A stretch of DNA of 64,000 nt. Source: Linyphia triangularis. Lineage: Eukaryota; Arthropoda; Arachnida; Araneae; Linyphiidae. The stretch is taken from contig OZ021732.1 in NCBI GenBank assembly GCA_963978545.1, positions 49,176,059 through 49,240,058 on the forward strand, in the 5' to 3' direction. This document shows, piece after piece, positions 1 through 14,200 of the stretch; positions within the stretch are counted from its first letter, which is position 1; each line of letters starts with the position of its first letter. A program made the position numbers and the translations under genes. The notes beneath the pieces are model-generated. The model had not been told where the DNA came from. It saw nothing but the letters and a program-made list of their open reading frames with translations, and did no database searches.

Positions 1-1695
1 TTTGAATGTTGTCAGGGCTGGTGGCATTTGGCTATCGAGAATAAGTGGTGTTTGGCACAAAAAAAAAAAAATCATAATTATTGAAAAATATTAGAAATGA
101 TTGTGATATTTCATAAAAACTATACACTTTTAAAATGAAATCAAAATTCGTTCCCTGACGAAAACTTTGTTTTCCTCGATGGGGGGAGGGGTTAAGCTTG
201 TCCGACGGGGGGGGGGGGGGGGGGCACATACTTCAAATCTTCAAATCTGAAGTATGTGGCAGTAGACCCCCGCTAGTGCCACCTCTGTAAAAAGAGACAT
301 CTTCAGGTTTATTTAACCAGGTAGGACGATGCAGGCTTAAAATTTCTTATGAAATTTTTTTTTTATCTTGATTATCATGAAAAAGCATCATAAAAAATAT
401 AATTTTTCGTCTTAATTTGATTTTAGAGGTCACTGTTTATATGAATTATATAGAAAGCAAAATTAGGCGGTTGCCTACCCCTCCCCTCCACATTTCGGCA
501 CCCGATTCCCGCTATATAGACAATTGTGGTCATCATTGCACCTCCGCTTGACAGACCTCTAAATCCTCCCCTGCAGTAAAGACGAGCATAATTTAATTGA
601 TATTACGTTTCGTGAAGATGATCAAAGATCTTGAAATAATATCTGCATGTAGTCATCCAGGATTTGTATTCTTTTGACGTATCGGCAAATAAGGGGACAG
701 TAAATTGTACTCGAAAATGTCATTTCCCGGTAATGGAATGGAAGTATTACATTCGGTCAAAAAAAAAAAAAATCTTTTTTTTTAGCATTTCTCATAGATT
801 GGAATATCTCAAGTTCAAAAAAGTGGTGATGAAAAAACGTCTGTCCGCCCGTCTGTGGTCAGCATAACGCACGAACGAATTGAACTATAATGTTACAATC
901 TTGTATGCAGGTTGTTGGTGGTCGCATGGTATCTGTCATTAGGTTTTGTTCAAAGTAGCACATAAGGTTAATTGAAAATGACGTCTTAAAGGCATAAAAA
1001 GTTGAAAACGAATATATTAAACAGATATCTTTCCTTGAGCATCGTTTTTCTTCTGTACTACTTACAAGAAAGGATAGCGTAAGAATTACCGAAAAATATA
1101 TCACCGAATTCGCCATTTTGGTGGGGGAGGGGATACCAATGTAAAAACGCCAAAAATACTGGTCATTTTTTTTTATTTTTTTTAAGGAATGAAAATCGTA
1201 AATATCACCCTCGTGTTGCTGACGGCGCCAGATAATCTGAATACAACCAACGTAAATATCACCTATCCACATCAAATGTAAATGCAGTGACCAGTATTAT
1301 AGTGTAACTCTGAAAGTTGTTGGATGGTCCACACACCAGTTTAAATTGTTGTGGCCGTGTTGTGTATCGAAGCTTCAATACCACTAAATATAAGTTCCAG
1401 CCATTACATTGATGAAAAAAAATATATATATTCTGGAAGTGTCGAATAAACAAACCCAATTTTTAGATTAAATGGAGTGCACACATTTCCGAGAAGATCT
1501 CTTCATAAAGAAAGGAACAACCAAACCAAAAGAAGAATCTAGTCTACTGTTTATATTTTTTATGAAGTGATTACTTGAATTTTTTTTTTTTTTTTATTGA
1601 GAAAGAGTGAGATAAGATGTTGTTTAACCACGTAAAACCTCTTTGAAATTTGAATTTCTTTATATTAACTATTAAATTGAATATACATGCTTCAA
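1..1695. other. Upstream flank, no gene; R1 repeat and homopolymer runs
   Basis: No convincing coding exon is seen. The stretch holds long A/T runs, a G-run at about 208-223, and at about 725-1340 a copy of an interspersed repeat (here R1). R1 copies begin near a GGAAGTATTACATTCGGTC-like string, contain a CTGTGGTCAGCATAAC-like string, and end near a GAAAGTTG...CACAC string. The same pieces recur near 5.9, 32.4, 47.8, 51.0 and 54.0 kb. Open frames here, such as those on the minus strand at 859-1459, run through the repeat and resemble no known protein. Confidence 0.55.
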
Positions 1696-2699
1696 CAGGC
1701 GCGTAGCCAGGGGGTGGCTGATGGGGCTGCAGCCCCCTCCGAAATTTTCAAACCTCGAAAGTCAGAAATAGATCTATTTATGCTTGGATAATTAAAATTT
1801 GAAATTAACACAAGTTTTCATTATTTTCTAATTTTTTGAAATTATTAACGATTATTAACGAATCGAATTAAGTTTAATCTGCCCTGAATGTAGCACTCCA
1901 GACTTCAGGCTTGATGACTAGTCGACGTGATACGCGATGTCTAGTCTCGTTGGTGCGGACTTTCGTCCGACAAAAGGCTTTCAGAGTCCTGGGGATGGGA
2001 GGGGGGGGGGGGATCTTGTACTTGTCTAGTCCATGATCCCTCTTCCCCCCCCCCCCCCAGGGACTCTTGTTCACTAGTACAATAGGTTACAAGGGGTGTC
2101 CAGAAAGCCACAAACCGGCTCTTTCTTAGCAGCCATCTCCAACCTCCAAGAGTAGCATTGTATACATATTCAACATTGCTCGGATCCCACTTTGTTAAAC
2201 ACTTCAGAATTCTCTATATAAGAAATTTCTTATTTCTACCCCATTCAAGGTAAGTGCAATTTTTCACTATTCAAATAAATTATTTTATATAAATGGTTAC
2301 GATCATAAAGCTTTTTTTTAAAACTATTGACCTATTTCGCTGGGCATGCGGATTGGGACGTTAAAGCGTTAGATTGGGACTTTGTTAATCAAATGTTAAT
2401 GGTTATTGTTGGCAATAACATTATAACTCCAATAATAAATTGATTTAATTATAATATTTTAATAATTAATATATTTTTATTGAAATATGTTTACCTAAAT
2501 TAATTACCATATAGTTTTAAAATTCCAGTAACTAATTATGCTATATGTGCTAAAAGTATTACAATCCCAAACAGTGTTTATTTGTTTTTTAGTTTGATTA
2601 ATTTTGATTTGTAAATTATTGAATGATAATCATTGTTTCCGAAGTTGACATTTATAATTTCTCAGCCCCCCCGGAAAAAAAATCCTGGCTACGCCCCTG
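1696..2699. mobile_element. hAT-type non-autonomous element, 1.0 kb
   Basis: The left end reads CAGGCGCGTAGCCAGG and the right end, reverse-complemented, CAGGGGCGTAGCCAGG. The element is flanked by a perfect 8-bp duplication TGCTTCAA (1688-1695 and 2700-2707). An 8-bp TSD with CAG ends is diagnostic for the hAT superfamily. No transposase frame is present. A G-run and a C-run at about 2000-2060 lie in the interior and a C-run sits beside the right end. It inserted about 300 bp upstream of the astacin start codon. Confidence 0.85.
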
Positions 2700-2856
2700 T
2701 GCTTCAATACGAAATTTTAACATGTGCATGTGCATATTAGCAATCAAAAGACATGTCAATGAGGCCTTTTATATCGAGATATAGGCTTAACACGTTCAAT
2801 GAATGATCCGTTACTTAAAAGAGATTTCTTTTTACTAAGTCTGGATGAGATTGAGA

Positions 2857-2864
2857 TATAAATA
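2857..2864 (+). promoter_or_regulatory. Possible TATA box of the astacin gene
   Basis: TATAAATA lies 144 bp upstream of the ATG at 3008, in the only non-repeat stretch before exon 1 (2708-3007). The distance suits a start site near 2890 and a leader of roughly 120 nt. AT-rich DNA gives such strings by chance, so this rests on position alone. Confidence 0.3.
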
Positions 2865-3007
2865 TATACGAGAATAAAGCTGAGATTGCGAATACGAATA
2901 TCTTCCGAGATCTTCCAGACATGCTGATTAAGAATCTAAGATTGCAATGCCATTTATAATGAAAACGTGTTATATTCTTCAGTATAGTAATCTAAACGAG
3001 ACTAAAA

Positions 3008-3107
3008 ATGTTGTGGCAAATTGTATTGGGGGCTCTTGCATTATTGAAAGGTTCGCCTATAATTCAGAAAACAGAAAATTGGGGACCAGTCACTCCCGAA
3101 GATCAAA
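3008..3107 (+). CDS. Astacin exon 1: signal peptide and start of propeptide
   Basis: The exon encodes 33 residues plus one base (phase 1). It starts MLWQIVLGALALL, a short hydrophobic core typical of a secretory signal, with likely cleavage near GSP. The ATG has an A-rich upstream context (AAAAATG) and no better upstream in-frame start was seen. The remainder, ending in PEDQ, is hydrophilic propeptide. The donor is AAA|GTAATT. The phase-1 end joins the phase of exon 2 exactly. The frame is too short to be noticed by length alone and is supported mainly by the matching downstream exons. Confidence 0.75.
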
Positions 3108-5248
3108 GTAATTACAAAAAAATTATAATCTCAAAGAAATTCGTAATGATTTTCAACATTTAATGTTTTACAAATCAGTTTTGGATTTTTTTGTCGTCAA
3201 TACTAAAATTTCAAGAACTTTTTCCCCCAAGCCTCTTTCTTCAATAAAATCAAATTGTACTTTTTTTTATTTCGTGTTATCTGAAGAAATATAAAGAGAT
3301 TTTTAGCCATTGTTACGTAATAAATCTTGTTCGTTATTTCAATGTTTTAAAATTTAAACAAAAATATTACGAGATATATATATCGTGGTGGTAGCCCCAA
3401 CTGTAGCTGTGGTTTTTTAATTACAAAACGCAAATTCATAATATTTTGCATAATTTACCATACAAAAAAAAGCTAAATATTCTTAAATTAAGTATGTATT
3501 TACTCACTAACTTTTATTGCAATACTTGCATAAAGATTTATAAGTTATTATTAATTAGTTAAAAAAAAAGTGCCAGCTCTCAAAAAAGTACCAGTACTCC
3601 GTAGCAGCTTGTACCGGCCCCATTACACCCCTGCTCACCTCATTTTGCAAGGCTGCCTGTGTTGGTCGTTTGTTCATTCAACCAGGGGCGGCTCAAGGTA
3701 AGTTTTGCACCTGTGCAAAAAAAAAAATTATGGCGCCCTCGATTCTTCCCTCTCCCCCCCCCCCCCCCCAAAAAAAAAAAATTGGACAAAATCCGGCAAA
3801 TTTTAAATACATTAGCCACAGAACAATTTTGATTCCTCCATAAATTGCAATAAAATTTAGTGTACCTTTTTTTCTAAGTGTTAATGAAACTTGCATAATA
3901 AATTAAATTTACTAGAAAATGCGTTACATTGACATTCCTGGATATAAAAACCACATTGACTTACCTATTTTTTTTTTAGTTGTTTCATGTGATACTTAAT
4001 TCTATAACTATAATAAGAATAATATCAAAAATATGTTTTTTAGAAATCCAATGATACAATATACCAGCTTACATAGAATTTCAATAGGACACACCTTAAG
4101 GATAAAAGTAATTATGTATAACGGAATGGAAAATTGGTTAAAATTATATATCTTGCATAACATTTATTAAAAACAATACTCAGATAATACTAAAATATTG
4201 AAGGGGGAAAAAAAAAACATTTACTGAAAAATCAAGGTAAATGTACAAACTTTCCAAAAAGATAAAACCAATTATCAAATCCAAAATGTGCAAAAGTAAA
4301 TCAAAATCCTATACAAGTAATCATTTAAGAAAATTACTATAAATTTATAATATTATAAGTCAGTCATTTAAAATAAATAAATTAAAATGCAACTTTGTGA
4401 GCAAAATACAAAACAACGAAATATAAATAAACAACAAATACTATAGATGGAACATATATAATCATAGAACAAAATACCACAAGTATAATTTTACAGTTTC
4501 ACCACAAAACCATTTTAAATAATGACATTAAAAAGGAAGTAACTTGCTTAGAATGACCCCTTATTTTTAAACATTCGATTTTACTCTTACCCTTCAATTC
4601 ACGCTCATTTCAATGCTAAATGTATTAGCATCATCCGTTTTTGTGTGTGGCATTATATTAGACACGGGCCGCATTTAGATACTACCGGCCTAGTGATATT
4701 GTAACATCTACGCAAACTTTGTATGTCAGATTTTTTTTTTAAGTTTAAGATTTTTCATTATCAACAACCAGTTCTAAATATTTGATTTGGCTATATTTCA
4801 TTTACATTTTACATAGAATATGTTATAGAAATTTTTATTGCATAGAATTTTGTATTCCATTACATAAAAACTATTTATAGTATCATTCGCAAATATTTTC
4901 AATATTTGTCAAAATACTCATCCAAAATAAAACACAAGATGAAGTTGAGAGTAAAAGAAAGTTAATTAATAAAAAACTATCTAAAACGGATAAGAGAACG
5001 GCACCAAATTAATTTTATAATTAAATTTTTGTGCATCTTTCTCCGATAAGCGTGGCCGTATGGTCCTATGCAAATGCAATGGCAGTTATACTTACACGTA
5101 AAAAGGGACATATATCACTCACTCAATAATCGAAATTTGAGCAAATGAAATTCCAACATCAAGAATTTGTTCCGGGGTTAATGATACTTATAGTTTCAGT
5201 CAAGTCAAAAATTGTGAAAATCCGCCAGCGAAATGATTGAAAAACTTT

Positions 5249-5286
<38 letters not shown>

Positions 5287-8200
5287 AAATTTGCCAAAAA
5301 GCAAAAAAAAAAATTGGCGCCCTGCGCGATTGCACAGTTTGCACTGCCCTTAAGCCGCCCCTGCATTCAACGGCCTATTATTGTGCACAATAACGGCTAA
5401 TCAACACGGGACCTACAACTTACTGTGAATTCCGAACCACAAGAAACATTCATGTCTAACCCAGGCTTCAAACCCGGCACCTTTGGCATGAAAGACGGAG
5501 CGCTCACACAGCCGTCAAGTGGTCACTTGTGTTGTTCTTATACGGTACACAAATGCGGTGAGTTTTCCAATAAAATCTTATTATTTCTGAATCCTAAGCA
5601 ATAAAACAGAATTTTCTACGCATTATTTGAAGTTAGAAACTCAACCCCTGAACAAAATATACTTTTCAATTATCAAAGATTGCATTTCGAAGGAGAAATA
5701 TTTACCGTGGGTTAATCTCTTTTCAGATATTGCCACACAGGCTCTTCATGGCGATAAACATGGAGGGGATATGATACTTCCTAATGACTTCCTTCTTAGA
5801 GTAAGTAGAGATATATCTGTAATTAGAGGAAACAATTCAATAACATTACAGTATGTCTTTGTTAATGAAAATGTGAAATTTAAAGGTACTTGTTTCCTGA
5901 ATTTGCCTTTTTAGTTTCAGTTATCCAATATTAACATAGAGTAACGAAAGTATTGCATTCGGTAAAAAAAAAAATCCCCCCCCCCCCTCCATTTCTTTAC
6001 GTTTTGAAACATCCTGAGTGTTCAAATAAGTAGTCTAGAAAAAATTTATGTTTATGGTTAGCATAAACTCCCTAACGGATTGACTTACGACAGGGGTCGG
6101 AAGACTTTTCTGTGATACGAGCCAAACATTCAATATTTAGAATCGCAAATTTTTTAAAGAGTCTCAAAATGAATATAAGCAATACTAATAGTGAGATTAC
6201 AAAAAAAAAAGTTATACCATTTTATAGTATAAAATGGTAAAACAATCATGGCAGGTGAGACAGGTCCGCAGTTCATTTATATTTGGAATGAGCGTAGACC
6301 ATTCTTTCTTAAATTCAAGATTTTCCTTGTCAATTTTTCTTTTCCTTTTGGACAAAGTCAAAGCCATGTTTAACCACTATACACTCATGTCCATAAATTA
6401 AGGATAGTTCAGTTTTTCCCTAATAACTTCTCAGTGGAGTAGCATAGACACTTGAAATTTACTTCAAAGACACATCTTTATACAACAAAACGATAATTAA
6501 AACAATTCAGTCGCAGAATGAAATGCCAAGTGTACAGCGGGGCATATTCAAAAGAATGGAGTACCATCAGTGTGCAGTTCTACAGATGCATTTACATTAA
6601 AAATCACTCAACACATGGAGTTGACTTTTAGTGTGAGATATGATCTTCTCTGTCATCAATATTTACTTGGCACAGTATTCTCAGTGGCGGCTGGTGCAGG
6701 GGGGGCCCGGGCCCCCTCACCTTTTTGGTCGGTTCCCCACACAATAATTTTTTTTTACATATGATTTTTTTCAATAAATTTTTTATTAGTTACTAGTTAA
6801 TATACTGATTTATCTGAAGTTTTAATCTTGAAACTGACCACTTTCACTCAACTAATAAATTTCCTTATATTTAAGTCGCCTGATTGAGCTTCTTTTCCTT
6901 TGCCAGTAGAAGAAACGGGCTGGAAAAAAGACGAAGGGGCAGGGGGAGAGACTGACTTTTGCCACCTGCAATATCCTGCAAGTCTATACCACTTGTGTGG
7001 TTCTTAAATTACAAAATTCCTGAGTTTCGTGTTTTGGCACTGTCTTCTGATCTATAGGATAAGGAGATCCCCGGCCGAAATAAAAGTTAATCTCATTAGA
7101 TCAGAGACCCAATATGAATGTTACACATCGATATTTTTTATTTTATTACTAGGCTCATAAAGTTTAATGCTGTAAGTCATACTATAATTCGCTGCTGAAG
7201 GAATGAATTTGAAATGCCCAACTAAGTTATTTTTTATGCTCATCTGTGACCGTTTGAAAAAATAAGTTGAATGAAAATAAGTTGAATTATTTCGCACAAA
7301 AGCTAGGATGGTCTATCCTTGATTGTCGGTCTGTCTTGTGGAAAGAGAGAAGATCTCACTCAAAAGAAGAATCCTTGTTGTTTCTAAAAACTGAAAGTAA
7401 TTTCCAATGTAGCTGTAACCGACTTGGCACATTTTTCTACAAACCTGGTCGGATGTATGACGAAAGAGTGAGCCAAATCTTTGCATCAGATATTATTTTT
7501 CAGTCTTCCTCTTGATTAGATGCCAATTTGTTATACAGTATTAGTGTGCGGATACCCATTAAAATTTATTTGCTATAAAAAAATCACGTCCGTAAATAAA
7601 TTACAAAAATAAAAGCTTAAACCATAACTAAAAAAAAAAAAAAAAAAAAAAAAAATCTTTAAATAATTGTACTATAGTACGATTGCAATTCTACAGAATA
7701 TTGTAAGAACCCACAATTCATATTAAAACTCTAACAGCCTAACGCTATTAGAATGACTATATGAGGATAATCTTCTTGAATTTGCATCTTAAAGAGCAAA
7801 GAGATAAGACAGAAAATTCTATAATGTGGCGAGGGCCATTCCTTCCCTTTCACGTGACATCCTGTTTTTTCGTCATACCATGGGTATGAGTATCATATTA
7901 CTAATACTCCTCCTGGTCCTGGGGGATCTGCAAGGAAATGGTCAATTCTTACTTTTCTTACTTTAAAGTCAGGGATCAGGCGTTTATCTTTAGTGTCTTC
8001 AACTTGTATGACTGCGAAAGAATTTACACCAATAAATAACCATGGTAAGTTTTTTTTTTATTTTAAATTTTACTCTTTATTTAGTAAAATGTAAAAGTCA
8101 ACAATTGGTTTTTGTTCAGATATTTACTTTTTGTTTTGAAAAATAACTGAGTATTTAAATTTCGTTCAAATGATCAGAAGTGTTGATTTGTCCTACCTCT

Positions 8201-11200
8201 CCCAATGATATTTGATATAGTATACAATTATTAACGTAACTCTCCGGTACAATCAATAGATGAATTTCTATAACGACAGCAAAATATTTCCTTATCAAAT
8301 CAAAATAAGTGGTTTGGCTAGAATTGGGCAGAAACTACATTTATCCTTTTACAGGGTAGTACAAATAAAAGAGAAGAGGATCTAATTTTAGAAAAAATTC
8401 TGTAATAAATAAGTAGGTGTACAGCATTGAAAAAAATATCATACAGGATATTCGAAATTAAAAGTTTAAAGTTAGTTCCATACTTTTTAACTTCTTTTCA
8501 AAGTATTAAAAATCATGGTCAAAACCTTGTATTTTTAACGACTGCTATATCCGAACCTATTGACACCCGAAGCAATACAATCGAGTGACGCCGTGTGCTC
8601 TGTAATCTGTTTTCAAAGTGAGTAGACACATCAATAATTGTGACTGATATCTTTGTTTTGATTGTTGGGTTCCTCTGCAGATTTTCAGGATTTCTTCAAA
8701 TTTAAAATACATATGCTGTGTATTTTCTCTTAAAAGATTTCTTGGAAAACGTTCTTTCCTAGATAGAAGAACTAATATATTAGAGTCCAAATTTTGATTG
8801 AAGGATATTCCGTTGCAGTATAACTCTCCCTTAGCTCTTGTGCCAAAAAAATTTACAACGACATATATTGCTATTTAAAGAATATCAAGTAGTTCAATTT
8901 AAAACTATTAAACTGGTCAATATAACAATGCCTTCAACTTCGTTTGCAAATTTGTAAATATTGCACTTTCAAAGGTTTTGTAATAATTTATTAACTCTAT
9001 TATACAAAAATCAAAATTATTTTGCATGAATTAATAATTAAAATATCATTGACTGAAATATTAGTAGCATTACTCATGACTTAATTTTTTTTTCCAATCA
9101 TTTTAAAACCTTATTTGTTGTTGTAAGCAAGCAGAGAGAGAGAGATATTCGTAGGGTCGATGTATGGAATGGACTTCTACTGTGAGATATGATCTCCCCT
9201 GTCATCAGTGTTTACTTAGCACTGTATTCTCATACTTAACATGAGTTACTTCATGAATTGTAGTGGCTAAATTGCTCGCCCCACTTTTTGAACTGTTTGC
9301 AAGTGAGGGAAAGTTCCCAATGCATTAAATCTTTACACAATGAATATCGTAGAAGCGTCCCACACATGTTTGATGAAATTTGGAGTAGAGGAGTGATCTG
9401 GCTTACTTATAGGGGCGATACTCATATTTTTAATCCTTTATCCAAAGCAAAAGTGGAATAAAATAAAGCATAACTATCAATAAACGCGATTTTAAAACTG
9501 ATATTTCTCAATTAAAGACGTGTCTAAATCAAGTTAACGTAATTACAGTAAAAAAGTGGAATTTAATTATTTTTTGCGCTCTTGCGGACTTATTAAACAA
9601 ATTCAACAAATTGAATATAAAGACCAAAACTCTTTTCCCACCAAATCATTATCTTGAACTGGCATTTACCATGAAATATCAAGTTCCCACCTTTCTACAG
9701 ATCCTCTGACGTCCAATATTACTCATGAGACTGACAAAATTATTTTCAGTAAATAGTATCTGATGTTAAAAAGATTTAGTCTTTGGGGGCAGTATGTTGA
9801 CTTGGTTACATAAGCTCCCCAAGAGACCAAAAGATAATTAAGTTCCACTTTTTCCCTGTAATTATGTTAACTTGATCTCGACAAGTTTTTAATGGTGATA
9901 TATCGGTTTCTAAATGGTATTTATTGATACTTATGGCAAATTTTATTCCACTTTTGCCTTGGATAAGCGATTAAAAAATATCAATATCGCCCCTATAAGT
10001 AAGCCAGGTCACTCCTCTAATCCAAATTTTTTCAAGCATGTGTGGGACGCTTCTACGATATGAATTGCGTTAAGACTTGATGTATTATGAACTTTCCATC
10101 ACTTACAAACAGTTCAAAAAGTGGGGCGAGCAATTTAGCCACTACAATTCATGAAGTAACTCATGTTAAGTATGAGAATACAGTGCTAAGTAAACGCTGA
10201 TGACAGGGGAGATCATATCTCACAGTAGAAGTCCACTCCATAAGTTGAGTGATTTTTAATGTAAATGCATCTGTACAATTGCACACTAATGGTATTTCAT
10301 TCTTTTGCATATGCCCCCCGCTGTACACTTTGCATTTCAATTTGCGACTGAGTTATTTTAATTATCATTATGTTGCATAAAGATGTCTCTTTGAAGTGAA
10401 TTTCAAGTGTCTATGCTGCTCCACTGAGAAGTTATTAGGGAAAAACTGAATTATCCTTAATTTATGGACATGAGTGTAGTATATCAAAAGCAAATGTACT
10501 AGGCATTTTAACAACTCTTGCAACCACAAAAGTTTATAGCAAAACGTGCTATCTACCTCAGTTGGAGACTTGAGAACAACGAACATCAACAAAAGTTTTA
10601 TGTAACTGAGATTATGACGCATGGTGGGCTCATTCTGATTGTTTTGTATTTGGACTGAAAAGGTGTCTGTGAGTGCCGCTGATTTTAAGTTGATATTTGA
10701 GAATAGCCTACTCATCTCTCTGATGTGTTTATCGTCGTGTTCTCCTTATTTCTCCGGTTTAAGATTATGCAGTAAAACTAAAATCGCTGCTTAAAAACTG
10801 TAAGCCAACTGTATGGGTACTGAACCCTTGGCCGGTATGTCTTCGCCCTTGACCAATGTTGTTGTTTTATACCCAAACTACTGTAAACGTATACACATCT
10901 TGTAGACTTGTTTGTTTCCGTATTTTAGAATGGAGTTAAAAACGAAGCCTTCAGATGGCCTGGATTCCCAGGGTATGAAAGAATTCCTTATGTTATTGAC
11001 GAATCCCTTGGTAAGTGATTAATTAATTATTTCAATTACCTCATATGCAATATAGGATAATAAAAGTACGGCGTTGGGGTCAGGGCCGGAACTGGGGGAG
11101 GGGGTTTCAAGCCGGGCCCCTGCCTGGGATAGCAACCTTAGGAGACGGCAAATGGGCTGTAGTTTCTGAAGAAAATTATTAAACCGAAATTCATTTTAAT

Positions 11201-14200
11201 ACTTATGAAAAATAAAAGGGTGGAATTTTAATAAAATTTGCTTATAATATGTTTTACGAACTTTTAAGTATAGGTACCCGCTCACTTCAAAAATCCTCAA
11301 GCATGAGAACGACATAAGAAGGTTGAGGTATTTAGTTTTTAAATAAAAACACGTTTTGAAAGATGAGTAGAGTTTTGGTGTATTAAAGACCAAATCCAAA
11401 ACCGAACAAAATAAAAAAGAAAGTGGAATTGAGATATTGAAATTCATTTCAAAGCTGGACTTTGCTTCAAATCTCGGTACAGTTTTAAGAATCTTACTCT
11501 CTCAATAAGTGTGGCAAGTGGAGAAAGAAGTTTCTCTAACTGAAAGTTAATTCAACAATTTGTACGCTCTATAACTACCGAGGATCGTCTAAATGGCTTG
11601 ACAACATTAGTCATTGAACATGAGAGTAGGTAAAAAAGGAGAGTCCGGGGCCAGGGCGGTGCCGGTGCAGGGATGAGGGATGACGACGTCACCGGAAGTG
11701 TGCGTGACCGGATATGACGTCACAGAATATGTCGTCACCGGAAGTCACGTACCGGAAGTGGAGTTGAGTTGTTTCCCTCCTGCTACTGTTTTAGTTTCGG
11801 TTTCGTTATAAGCTGTTTGTGTATGACGTCACAGTGGGAATGACGTCATAATGTCGGTTTGTTTATCATCAAACTTTTGCATGAGGTGTCGAAGCTCAAC
11901 TCTTGATCTTTGTGGATCATTTTGCATAACTATAGGTCCTCTTTCCGATTCCAACAGGTGTTTTTGCAGCTCTTATTCTTGTTGTAGTTTTAATCTTTCT
12001 TGTTCTTGTTCAAACTTTTCTTTTTCAAGTTCACGTTGCAATTTCAGTCTCTCTTGTTCTTGTTCGACTCTTTCTTTTTCATGTTCACGTTGCAATTTCA
12101 GTCTCTCTTGTTCTTGTTCGACTCTTTCTTTTTCATGCTCACGTTGCAATTTCAGTCTCTCTTGTTCTTTTTCGAATCTTTCTTTTTGTAGTTCTGCTTC
12201 CTCACGTTCTTTCCTACTCTCCATTATTACAATTATCTGTTCCTTAACGTAATCTTCGTCATAGTTAACACTTGTAGTGATTAATTTCTTAAGGTCTACC
12301 AGTTTAAGACCAGATGTTACTCTTTCACCTAACTCTTCTGCTAACACCCTCAAATCTTCTTTCTTAGCACGACCCAAAAAAGACATTTTTAAATGTAATA
12401 ATTTACTGGAGAGTTTATATTCTTCACCCAACACAGAACACCCTCAAATTTATAATTATTCTTGTAAATATAATATAAATTTTATACCACTTATCCACTA
12501 CAAAATATTCAAGTATGAACATTTATCATAGAACAGGAACATAAATGTTTTAAAAAGAATTCAACATTTTTACCACTTAATTTCAGCAATTGCCATTTTT
12601 AAAACTCAAATCAAATTAATTGCATCTAGTTTAAGTATATAGCAATCACATTTTTTTTTTTTTTTAAAGAGAACATGAAATAGAATATTCAGAAATAAAC
12701 TTCAGATCAAGAACAAAAAATATCTAGAACTAGACTTTTTTTAAAACCAACTCTTTTACAACTTTAACTAAAATTAGATTCAAATTACTTTTGTTTTAGT
12801 AATTTCCAATTCTTTGAAACGTTAGCACAAACCCAAAGCATTTGTTATAACTGGTACCTAAATAAGTGTTCTTGTTACAAGAATCTTACCAGATATTATA
12901 TTATGGTATATATATAATTATAGTAGCACAAATAATCAAATATAGCATTAAATTCATACCATGTTAAAAGAAGACCTTCAAAAGATATAAATTCAAATAC
13001 TATCATTATTTAAATGCATGTACCAGATACTAAACAAAACTAGTTTTAAATAAATTTCAAAGAACTTAAAATCAACTATGAAGCTGAAAATCATAAAATA
13101 CAATTATTTTCACTTTAATTGTAATTATATACGAGGGCCGGATAATTCCTTTTATTTTCTTCACCAGAAAATGGACTTGCTCCACCACCAGTTTTAAAAT
13201 CACTCTTGATCTACGACGAGTAAATAATTATAACTCACGTCAGATGAGGCAAATTAATCACTTGAATACTGCACACAAATGATATATGTACACACTCCAC
13301 AAGTAATCATTACATTATTTTCATTTGAAATATTGCACACAAATGAAACTAGAACCTTGTTCGGAACCGAAACTAAACACCTCTTGAATAACTCAAGCAC
13401 TAAATACCAACCACAAATTAGCACTTTCGATAAATTACACTTGAATTACAAACATTGAAACTCGCAACGTATCACCAATCTTGAAGTATTGCACTCCATT
13501 TAACCACTTTGAAAACAGAACTTATGATTCACGAAGCACTAAACACGAACACCACTCTTGAATCAAAACACAACAAAATCTTCAGGATGAAGTATTCTTT
13601 TCTCTTCTCAGGACAGGATGTCACTGGCGATCTTCAGGACGAAGAAAAATTATCAATCTGGACGGATGTCCATCAAAATTTGTAGAAACAGAACTTGTCA
13701 TTCACTAATGCTGACAACGAAACACAAACACCACTCTTAAAAGAAAAAAACACAATATCTTCAGGATGAAGGGGTTTTTCTTTTCTCATGACAGGATGTC
13801 ACTGGTGATCTTCAGGACGAAGAAAAATTATCAATCTGGACGGATGTCCATCAAAATCTGTAGACCGGATGTCCACACTGAATCGAGGCTTTTCAGTTAA
13901 TTTAATAAGCAAATTGCAATGCTTACCATTCTACACGACGAGTGTCCATACTCGGACATTTTTAGGTTTCAGCAAACACAAGAAATATATAAGCAAGGCT
14001 TGCTTAATATTCCACACGATGGATGTCCATCAGGTACTCTTCGCGCCAAAATAACGGTCATTAATTCATTTCGTCGTTAAAAAAAACTTACAGTTCTTTT
14101 CAAAACACCGGTTGTTTCAGGTTCAAACATCGCACAGCTGGAACCAATTTATGCTGTGGTATCGTGGTCGAGTAAAAATTTCATTTTTGAACGAAAACAA

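Larger units (their letters stand above)
3108..5726 (+). other. Astacin intron 1
   Basis: GTAATT donor and TTTTCAG acceptor. The intron holds a split SINE and a hAT element (listed separately). The remaining sequence at 3108-3640 and 5530-5726 is AT-rich with no recognised feature. Confidence 0.75.
5801..10928 (+). other. Astacin intron 2
   Basis: GTAAGT donor and ATTTTAG acceptor. The intron holds an R1 fragment (about 5935-6100), parts of a mariner-type element (listed separately), an orphan hAT-like end at 6682 (CAGTGGCGGCTGGTG, partner not found) and 27-base A-rich runs near 7630. The segment 6,720-9,147 has no recognised gene. A short frame at 7881-7970 starts with a signal-peptide-like hydrophobic stretch but has no continuation. 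Confidence 0.6.

Noticed and set aside
8557..8790. Transposase fragment on the minus strand between mariner-type arms
   Set aside because: The frame has no DDE/DDD spacing, helix-turn-helix or other transposase feature.
6682..9147. Complete hAT element starting at CAGTGGCGGCTGGTG
   Set aside because: No matching right end or 8-bp duplication was found before 9148.
11851..12252. Plus-strand Cys/Ser-rich frames opposite the gag fragment
   Set aside because: They are antisense shadows of the repeated Glu/Lys/Gln codons of gag and match no cysteine-rich peptide family.
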